A stretch of 64,000 nucleotides of DNA from Paracoccus wurundjeri (GTDB lineage: Bacteria > Pseudomonadota > Alphaproteobacteria > Rhodobacterales > Rhodobacteraceae), in NCBI RefSeq assembly GCF_030678915.1, contig NZ_JAUUTZ010000024.1:1-64000 (forward strand), read 5' to 3'. This document shows positions 58,401 through 64,000 of the stretch, one piece after another; the first letter of the stretch is position 1, and the number at the start of each line of letters is the position of its first letter. The notes below the pieces were generated by a model, which worked only from the letters and a program-made list of their open reading frames with translations, did no database searches and was not told the DNA's origin. Both the position numbers and the translations under genes were made by a program.

Positions 58401-60538
58401 TGCCCCACAATATCCTGATGATCGCGGCGGACAATCTGTGCCATGTCGGGCGGATGCTGTCCGTTCTCATCAAGGATTTCCACCTTCCGAACCTGCGGCG
58501 GCTGGCAGAAAGCGGCACCGATTTCGACCGCGCTTATTGCGTGGTCCCGCTTTGCGAACCCGCACGCGCTGCGGTGATGTCCGGCCTGTCGCCTGCCGAA
58601 ACGCAATCCTTCGATCTGACGATCGGGTGGCGGCAGATCATCCGCCCGGAGAATCTCTGGACCTATCGGTTGCGGCGTTCGGGCTATTACATGGGAACCA
58701 TCGGCAAGGTGTTCCATGGATACAAGCCGCAACCCGGCTTCGTTTACGAGGCACTTTACGATACGCCGCCATTCCGGATCGGGCGGTGGCAGCCAAGCGG
58801 CATGGCGACCGAGCATGGCGGACAGTATGGGCGGGGCTGGGATAATGACACCGACTGGTATGATTATGCCGTCGCATCGCAGACCATAGATCATATCCGG
58901 AATTTTGATCAGGATCGCCCCTGGTATTGGGAGACGGGGTTCTTTCGCCCGCATGTGCCGTTCTGGGCGCCGAATCGATGTTTCAATGCGATCGATCTGG
59001 ATCGGGTAATCTTGCCACAGGACTGGCATGGGGGCTTCGAAAAGACCCTTTTCGCCAACAGCTTCGTCACGGCAGACCAGTTTTCGTCCGAGGACCCCGC
59101 GAATTGGTCCGAGGAAGAGGTTCTGCATACCCGCAAGACGATCCGGAACTATGCCGCCGGCGCCCTGTTCATGGATGAGCAGCTTGGGCGGATTCTGGAT
59201 GCGCTGGAGGATTCGCGATTTCGGGACAATACCGTTGTCGCTTTCTATTCGGATCATGGCTATCACCTTGGCGACCATAACGCCTGGCATAAATTCACGC
59301 TTTATGAACAGGCGGCATGTGCGCCATTCATCATCAGGGTGCCGAACCAGACGCCGCGGGTTGTCGCCGCGCCCGTCAGCCATATCGATCTGGGCGCGAC
59401 GCTTCTGGATGTCGCGGGGATCCCGAAACCTGTCGGCCATCGGGGCGAAAGCCTGATGCCCTGGATCAGAGGGGAAACCCCGGAAAAACGCGCGATCCCG
59501 ACCTTCTGGTACGGTTCCGTCTCTTGCGCCATCGGCATGAAACGGGTGACTCTCTATCAGGACGGCTCCGGCGAGATGTTCGATATCGCCGGGGATCCCT
59601 GGGCAAAGAAGAATATCGCCGAAGAAAGCCCGGATTTCCCGGCATTGCGTGACCGGGTTCTGAAAACCTGTGCGGAATGGCAGTTTCTTCTTGTCGATGA
59701 TCGCGGCGAAACGGATGGGCAGGGGCAATTCACCTCTTTCATGGGCAGTTCCCCGACCGTGCCGCGGATCAGCACGTCATTCGCCACGTTGGGCGATGTG
59801 GTGCCCGCCAAGGGGCGTTCACCGGGCTATCAGCGAATGTATGGCGCGCCCGAGGAAAGGGGCGGCACGGTGAAGCTTCCCGCGCATGTGAATGATTTCC
59901 ACACCATGGGGCGAATGTCGGCGACGATGACGCTGATCGGCAATGATCTTGGAAACACCATCCGGATCGAAGAGGCACATCATCATCATTTCGTGGCCGA
60001 ACTGGGCGATGGCGATAACCGGATCATGCCGCCCGGGAATATCCGAGTGACGGCCCGTGGCGGTACCGGGAATGACACGCTGCGCGCGGGCATGCGCCGA
60101 GGCAACAAGTTGTTTGGCGGTGCGGGCGATGATCTTCTGATCGGCGGCGCCGGTTCGTCCTATCTGGATGGCGGCGCCGGGAACGATCTGCTTCAAGGCG
60201 GTGCGGGTAACGATACCCTGATTTCGGGACCGGGCGACGATACGTTGCAGGGCAATGCCGGGGACAATCTGCTGATCCTCGATGCCGGCAAAACCCTGGC
60301 AAGCGGGGGGCCCGGACGCAACACCTTCAAAGTGTACAGAACCGGAGAGCGCAATGTGATCACCGATTTCAAGGCGGGCGATATTCTCGATCTCTCCGAC
60401 TGGGCCGGGATACAGCCGGTGATATTGGAACAGGTGGCCGACCGCGTCCGCATCACTGCCGCCTGCGAAAAACTGATCTGCGACAAGACAACGCTTGAGG
60501 TGATCAGACGCGGGTTGCGAGGTGTGGACCATGCATGA
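58400..60538 (+). CDS. Sulfatase with C-terminal RTX calcium-binding repeats
   Basis: A 712-residue fusion. The N-terminal sulfatase domain (residues about 3-460) resembles iduronate-2-sulfatase-type enzymes. The formylglycine motif CEPAR is at residues 52-56 and a metal site lies in SDHGYHLGDHNAWHKFTLYE. After a linker, about seven glycine-rich nonapeptides (GGTGNDTLR, GGAGDDLLI, GGAGNDLLQ, GGAGNDTLI, SGPGDDTLQ) at about residues 553-632 form an RTX beta-roll that binds calcium. No Sec signal is present, so type I secretion through the C-terminal region is likely. Substrate unknown; a sulfated polysaccharide is plausible. Confidence 0.85.
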   Translation: MPHNILMIAADNLCHVGRMLSVLIKDFHLPNLRRLAESGTDFDRAYCVVPLCEPARAAVMSGLSPAETQSFDLTIGWRQIIRPENLWTYRLRRSGYYMGTIGKVFHGYKPQPGFVYEALYDTPPFRIGRWQPSGMATEHGGQYGRGWDNDTDWYDYAVASQTIDHIRNFDQDRPWYWETGFFRPHVPFWAPNRCFNAIDLDRVILPQDWHGGFEKTLFANSFVTADQFSSEDPANWSEEEVLHTRKTIRNYAAGALFMDEQLGRILDALEDSRFRDNTVVAFYSDHGYHLGDHNAWHKFTLYEQAACAPFIIRVPNQTPRVVAAPVSHIDLGATLLDVAGIPKPVGHRGESLMPWIRGETPEKRAIPTFWYGSVSCAIGMKRVTLYQDGSGEMFDIAGDPWAKKNIAEESPDFPALRDRVLKTCAEWQFLLVDDRGETDGQGQFTSFMGSSPTVPRISTSFATLGDVVPAKGRSPGYQRMYGAPEERGGTVKLPAHVNDFHTMGRMSATMTLIGNDLGNTIRIEEAHHHHFVAELGDGDNRIMPPGNIRVTARGGTGNDTLRAGMRRGNKLFGGAGDDLLIGGAGSSYLDGGAGNDLLQGGAGNDTLISGPGDDTLQGNAGDNLLILDAGKTLASGGPGRNTFKVYRTGERNVITDFKAGDILDLSDWAGIQPVILEQVADRVRITAACEKLICDKTTLEVIRRGLRGVDHA

Positions 60539-60713
60539 ACTCCCCTATCCACGGACCGGAGAGGCCAGCGCTCTGGGCTGCGACTGCTCGTTCCGCGACG
60601 GCGAGGATCAGGATAACTTCCTTTATCCCGAATGGCTGACCGCCGATTGCCCAATCCACAACCCCGTCGCCGTCGAAAAATGGCGCAGCAGAAGGAAGCC
60701 GGGCGGAGAATAG
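60531..60713 (+). CDS. Small hypothetical protein overlapping the sulfatase end
   Basis: A 60-residue frame starting at ATG 60531, which overlaps the sulfatase stop by 8 nt. It holds three cysteines (GCDCSFRDGE and ADCPIHNP) and aromatic residues, with a basic C-terminus. No family was recognised. Coupling to the sulfatase is the main support; it could also be chance. Confidence 0.4.
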   Translation: MHELPYPRTGEASALGCDCSFRDGEDQDNFLYPEWLTADCPIHNPVAVEKWRSRRKPGGE

Positions 60714-60753
60714 CGAGAACTGCGCGGGGCATCCGAACGTGTTTGCTGCAAAA

Positions 60754-62250
60754 TCAGTCGGTCTGAATCCAGATGGCCTTGGTTTCCAGGTATTCGTCCA
60801 GATGTTCGCGCCCACCCTCGCGGCCATATCCTGACATTTTCATCCCTCCGAAAGGTACGGCGGGATCAATGGCGTGATACATGTTGACCCAGACCGAGCC
60901 TGCCTTGAGGCGCGATGTCAGTTTATGCGCCATGCCCAAATCCAGGGTGAATACGCCCGCTGCCAGCCCGTATGGCGTATTATTTGCCCTTTGGACGGCC
61001 TCTTCGATCGTATCGAAGGGCATTGCTGAAATGACCGGCCCAAAGATTTCCTCGCGGGCTATGGTCATGTCGTCTCTGACGCCGCCGAACACGGTGGGTG
61101 CGATGAAATTGCCGCTATCCAGGCCGTTATCGGTCAGGCGCGTCCCGCCGGTGATCAGCGTCGCGCCTTCATCATGGGCCGAGGCGATGAATTTCTCTAC
61201 CTTTCCGGCCTGCCGTGCATTAATCAACGGTCCCAGCGCGGTTTCGGGGTCGATGCCATCGCCGATCCGCAGATTCTTTGCATATTCGGCAAGGCGTTCG
61301 ACAAACTCCTCATGAATCCCGCGGGCCACGAAAAGGCGAGACCCGGCAATGCAGATTTGCCCCGAATGAGCATAAACCGCCATGGCCGCAACGGGAACAG
61401 CCCGGTCCAGATCGGCATCCGCGCAGATGATAACGGGTGATTTCCCACCCAGTTCAAGCGAAACGCGCTTGAGATTGCCGACAGATGCCCGGGCGATAGC
61501 CTGGCCGGTCGCAGTCGAGCCGGTGAACACGATCTTGTCGACGCCCGGATGTTCGGATAACCGCGCGCCCGCCTCGGCGCCGGTGCCAGTGACAATATTG
61601 ACGACGCCGTCGGGCAATCCCGCCTCTTGCATCAGCTTGCCGATCATCAGCGGGGTCAGCGAGGCTTCTTCGGATGGTTTCAGAACGATTGTGCAGCCGG
61701 TCGCGATCGCCGGCGCGATTTTCCAGATCGACGAGGCGGTGGGCGCGTTCCACGGAATGATCGCACCCACCACCCCGATCGGTTCCTTGCGTGTGAAGGA
61801 CACGACCTCGCCGGGGATCGAATTCTCGATCATCTCGCCATGCAATGCAGTTGCCATGCCCGCGTAGAACCGCAGCATGCCGACGACACGGCGCTTGTTC
61901 GCAAGGGTGCGGCTGATCGGCAGGCCCATATCCAGCGTGTCAGAGACGCAAAGCGTTTCCCAGTTCTGCTCGACCAGATCCGCGATTCGCAGCAGCAGGG
62001 CCTGACGTTCATAGGGCTTGAACCCGCTCCACGGACCTTCAAGTGCCTTGCGTGCGGCACCGACGGCTGCATCCACATCCTTGGCCTGTCCGCGCGGCAG
62101 TTGCGCCAGCAATTTGCCATTTGCGGGATTGATCGCATCCATCACCTGTCCCGATGACGCGGGTACCCAGTTTCCCCCGATGAGCATGGGCTGAAAGGCG
62201 CCCTTGTACATCGCATCGGCCTTGGCGCGAGGATCGAATGAAATCGTCAT
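60754..62250 (-). CDS. Aldehyde dehydrogenase family protein
   Basis: NAD(P)-dependent aldehyde dehydrogenase of 498 residues. Motifs: IIPWNAPTASSIWKIAPAI, FTGSTATGQAIARAS, base motif LELGGKSPVIICADADLD, and nucleophile Cys in SGQICIAGSRLFV. An AAGGAAAGAC ribosome site precedes the ATG. It is the last of three leftward genes after an amidase and a sugar ABC permease, so it may act on a product of that locus. Substrate not determined. Confidence 0.9.
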   Translation of the reverse strand: MTISFDPRAKADAMYKGAFQPMLIGGNWVPASSGQVMDAINPANGKLLAQLPRGQAKDVDAAVGAARKALEGPWSGFKPYERQALLLRIADLVEQNWETLCVSDTLDMGLPISRTLANKRRVVGMLRFYAGMATALHGEMIENSIPGEVVSFTRKEPIGVVGAIIPWNAPTASSIWKIAPAIATGCTIVLKPSEEASLTPLMIGKLMQEAGLPDGVVNIVTGTGAEAGARLSEHPGVDKIVFTGSTATGQAIARASVGNLKRVSLELGGKSPVIICADADLDRAVPVAAMAVYAHSGQICIAGSRLFVARGIHEEFVERLAEYAKNLRIGDGIDPETALGPLINARQAGKVEKFIASAHDEGATLITGGTRLTDNGLDSGNFIAPTVFGGVRDDMTIAREEIFGPVISAMPFDTIEEAVQRANNTPYGLAAGVFTLDLGMAHKLTSRLKAGSVWVNMYHAIDPAVPFGGMKMSGYGREGGREHLDEYLETKAIWIQTD

Positions 62251-62297
62251 GTCTTTCCTTCAGATGTTCGGGTTCGGGGTGATGGGCCCGGATGGCG

Positions 62298-63692
62298 CTA
62301 TGGGCGATCGAAGCGCGGCCAGTCGGTTATGGGGCCGCGCATCTCTTCCCATGTTCGGGCGATACGAAGAACCGCCAGATCCTCGAAACGTGGCCCGACG
62401 ATTTGCAGGCCGATCGGGATTCCGGTGGATGTCATCCCGCAATGGACCGAGGCGGCGGGCTGCTCGCCCATGTTCCAGGGAACCGTGAATGCGATATGCT
62501 CGAAATTGCGCTGCGGGTCATTTGTAGGGGAGGGAAGTTCTGCCGGATAACTGCGATCCGGATTGACCGGCGAGATGATCGCGTCCAGCCCGTGCAAAGC
62601 CTTGTTGGCGGCGCGGCGCATGGCGAAAACCTGCTCGAAACCGGCGGCGACCTCGGGGCCGCTGACATCCGCGCCGGTTGCCGCCCAGTCCCTGATATAG
62701 GGCAGGATGCGCTCTTGTGCTCCGGGTTCCAGTTTCGAGATCATGGACCAGACCCGCGCGGCCCATGCCATGCCAAGCCCGTCAAGCATCTCGCGGGTCA
62801 GGACAGGGGCGACGGGAATGACGGTCGCGCCGTTTCCCTCGAACAGGCGCGCGGCGTTCTGAACGGCCTCTGTGATCTCGGGGTGAACCGGATTTCCGCA
62901 TCCGCCCTCCATCATCAGCCCGATCTTCATGCCGCGAAGCTCGACTGGCCCCGTATCCCAGTCGATATTCTCATGCTTGAGCGATGTCGCATCGCGCCAG
63001 TCCGGACGGGTGATCGTCTGCATCAGGATCGCGGCGTCATCGACGGTGGGTGTCATCGGCCCCGCGACCCTGCCGGTATAATAGGGGTCGATGGGCACCC
63101 GGCCGAAGGAGGGCTTCAGCCCGAACAATCCCGTCCAGCCAGCGGGAATCCGGATCGAGCCGCCGATATCGGTGCCGACATGCAGCCTTCCGTAACCCGC
63201 TGCCCCCGCGGCGCCGGAGCCCGAACTGGAGCCTCCGGGATTCTGCGTCAGATCCCAGGGGTTGCGGCTGAGCTGATGGAATGACGACAGCCCCGATGAC
63301 AGCATTCCGTAATCCGGACAGGTGGTCTTCGCGTAGATGACCGCCCCGTCTTCACGCAGGCGCGCCGCTGTGGGGGCGTCTTCATTGGCGGCGAAGGGCG
63401 TAATGGCGGCGGTTCCCTGCGGGACGTGATCGCCTTTGGTCGCGATCAGTTCCTTGATCGTGACCGGAACGCCGTCAAGCCGCCCTTTCGGCGCATTTTG
63501 CAGATAGCGATCTTCCGAGGCCCGCGCGTCTTCAAGCGCCTGCTCGGGACGAAACAGCCAGAGCGCCTGCACCTTTGGCTCCGAAGCCTCGATGCGTGAA
63601 ATCAGGGCCGCCATATATTCCACCGGTGACAGCGCGCGTGAATTGAATGCGGCGATGAGCTGCCGCGTCGAGAGTTCAAGAATATCCGTCAT
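62298..63692 (-). CDS. Amidase signature family protein
   Basis: Amidase of 464 residues from the ATG at 63692 (the frame is open from a TTG at 63719). The Ser-cisSer-Lys triad regions are visible: VTIKELIATKGDHVPQGT (Lys), NPGGSSSGSGAAGAAGYG (cis-Ser) and GTDIGGSIRIPAGWTGLFG (Ser nucleophile). The rest is the usual alpha/beta amidase fold. Ribosome site weak. It lies between the RbsC-type permease and the aldehyde dehydrogenase. It likely hydrolyses a small amide; the substrate cannot be named. Confidence 0.88.
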   Translation of the reverse strand: MTDILELSTRQLIAAFNSRALSPVEYMAALISRIEASEPKVQALWLFRPEQALEDARASEDRYLQNAPKGRLDGVPVTIKELIATKGDHVPQGTAAITPFAANEDAPTAARLREDGAVIYAKTTCPDYGMLSSGLSSFHQLSRNPWDLTQNPGGSSSGSGAAGAAGYGRLHVGTDIGGSIRIPAGWTGLFGLKPSFGRVPIDPYYTGRVAGPMTPTVDDAAILMQTITRPDWRDATSLKHENIDWDTGPVELRGMKIGLMMEGGCGNPVHPEITEAVQNAARLFEGNGATVIPVAPVLTREMLDGLGMAWAARVWSMISKLEPGAQERILPYIRDWAATGADVSGPEVAAGFEQVFAMRRAANKALHGLDAIISPVNPDRSYPAELPSPTNDPQRNFEHIAFTVPWNMGEQPAASVHCGMTSTGIPIGLQIVGPRFEDLAVLRIARTWEEMRGPITDWPRFDRP

Positions 63693-63833
63693 GCGTTCTG
63701 CTCGTTCCGTTTTGGGCAATTGCGTCGGTCGTTCTGCCGGGCCGATGACGGAAGGGTATATTCTTGGCGCCGGCGATCAAGCCTTTCCTTCCTTGCACCG
63801 GTCGCGGAAAGAACAGTGCCCGCCGATAGGGCG

Positions 63834-64000
63834 CTATTTCAGGATCATCCGGTCGATCCGCGCAAAGAACAGGCCCGCAAGGATGATGAAACCGCCAAGA
63901 ATGGCCGTCTGCCATGAACTGGGGATGCCAAGCAGGATAAGAACGCTGGACACAAGCGTGATCAGGATCACGCCCAGCATGGTTCCCAGCACCGTGCCCG
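63834..64000 (-). CDS. ABC sugar transporter permease (RbsC type), C-terminal end only
   Basis: The leftward frame is open from the right window edge to a TAG at 63834-63836. The readable end is the last 54 residues of a family-2 permease (GTVLGTMLGVILITLVSSV, then SSWQTAILGGFIILAGLFFA), closely like the last helices of RbsC. The start lies beyond the window. It shows that a second sugar-type ABC importer stands upstream of the amidase and aldehyde dehydrogenase genes. Confidence 0.85.
   Translation of the reverse strand, partial: GTVLGTMLGVILITLVSSVLILLGIPSSWQTAILGGFIILAGLFFARIDRMILK

Overview
The window is GC-rich bacterial chromosome that reads as an alphaproteobacterium of the Rhodobacterales, most likely Paracoccus or a close relative. 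This is an inference from gene content and order: dnaX-ebfC-recR, cobU-cobT-cobS, hisD-UPF0262-low-molecular-weight phosphatase, trkA-trkH-hfq-hflX, a DUF1127 gene divergent from a LysR regulator, and TRAP transport genes. No tRNA, rRNA, CRISPR array, prophage or intact insertion sequence was seen.

Layout. Positions 1-4500: leftward dnaX-ebfC-recR and a PiT phosphate permease. 4600-10220: a leftward oligopeptide/dipeptide ABC importer (binding protein, two permeases, two ATPases). 10350-12530: three overlapping cobalamin genes. 12650-15160: a TRAP permease pair with no binding-protein gene beside it. 15320-26910: a complete D-apiose catabolic locus (see below). 27160-33540: an MsbA-like ABC exporter, an MTA/SAH nucleosidase, zapE, rpsO and pnp. 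33600-36220: three glycosyltransferase-like genes. 36300-39320: 1-Cys peroxiredoxin, an aldehyde dehydrogenase and an OmpA-type lipoprotein. 39570-41840: hisD, UPF0262 and a phosphatase. 41860-45000: DUF1127/LysR pair and adenine deaminase. 45200-49900: K+ uptake trkA-trkH, then hfq-hflX. 50140-56660: pyrF, clpB with a textbook heat-shock promoter, a YcaQ-family protein, aroQ and UDP-glucose dehydrogenase. 57150-60710: a carbohydrate-esterase-like protein coupled to a sulfatase carrying RTX calcium-binding repeats. 60750-64000: aldehyde dehydrogenase, amidase and the end of a second RbsC-type sugar permease cut by the window edge.

The most coherent system is the D-apiose locus. A leftward operon encodes the import system (RbsB-like binding protein, DUF2291 lipoprotein, RbsA-like ATPase, RbsC-like permease), then an Idh/MocA dehydrogenase (ApsD type), a 583-residue lactonase (ApnL type) and a GntR/FCD regulator. 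Divergent from it is a RuBisCO-like protein (OiaT/OiaX type). At the far end are a divergent oxidoisomerase (ApnO type) and a DUF1537 kinase (OiaK type). Together they make the route D-apiose, apionolactone, apionate, 3-oxo-isoapionate, 3-oxo-isoapionate 4-phosphate, then RuBisCO-like cleavage. No tetrulose-phosphate isomerase gene is present, which favours the transcarboxylase/hydrolase branch (3-phosphoglycerate plus glycolate) over the decarboxylase branch. The two divergent promoter regions share a similarly spaced AT-rich motif, a candidate operator for the local regulator. The pathway itself is known (described about 2018). What would be new here is this particular arrangement, its regulation and the branch choice.

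Minor themes: stem-loops sit directly after both complete solute-binding-protein genes, and a hairpin-plus-AAGAAGAA element occurs twice at gene ends.
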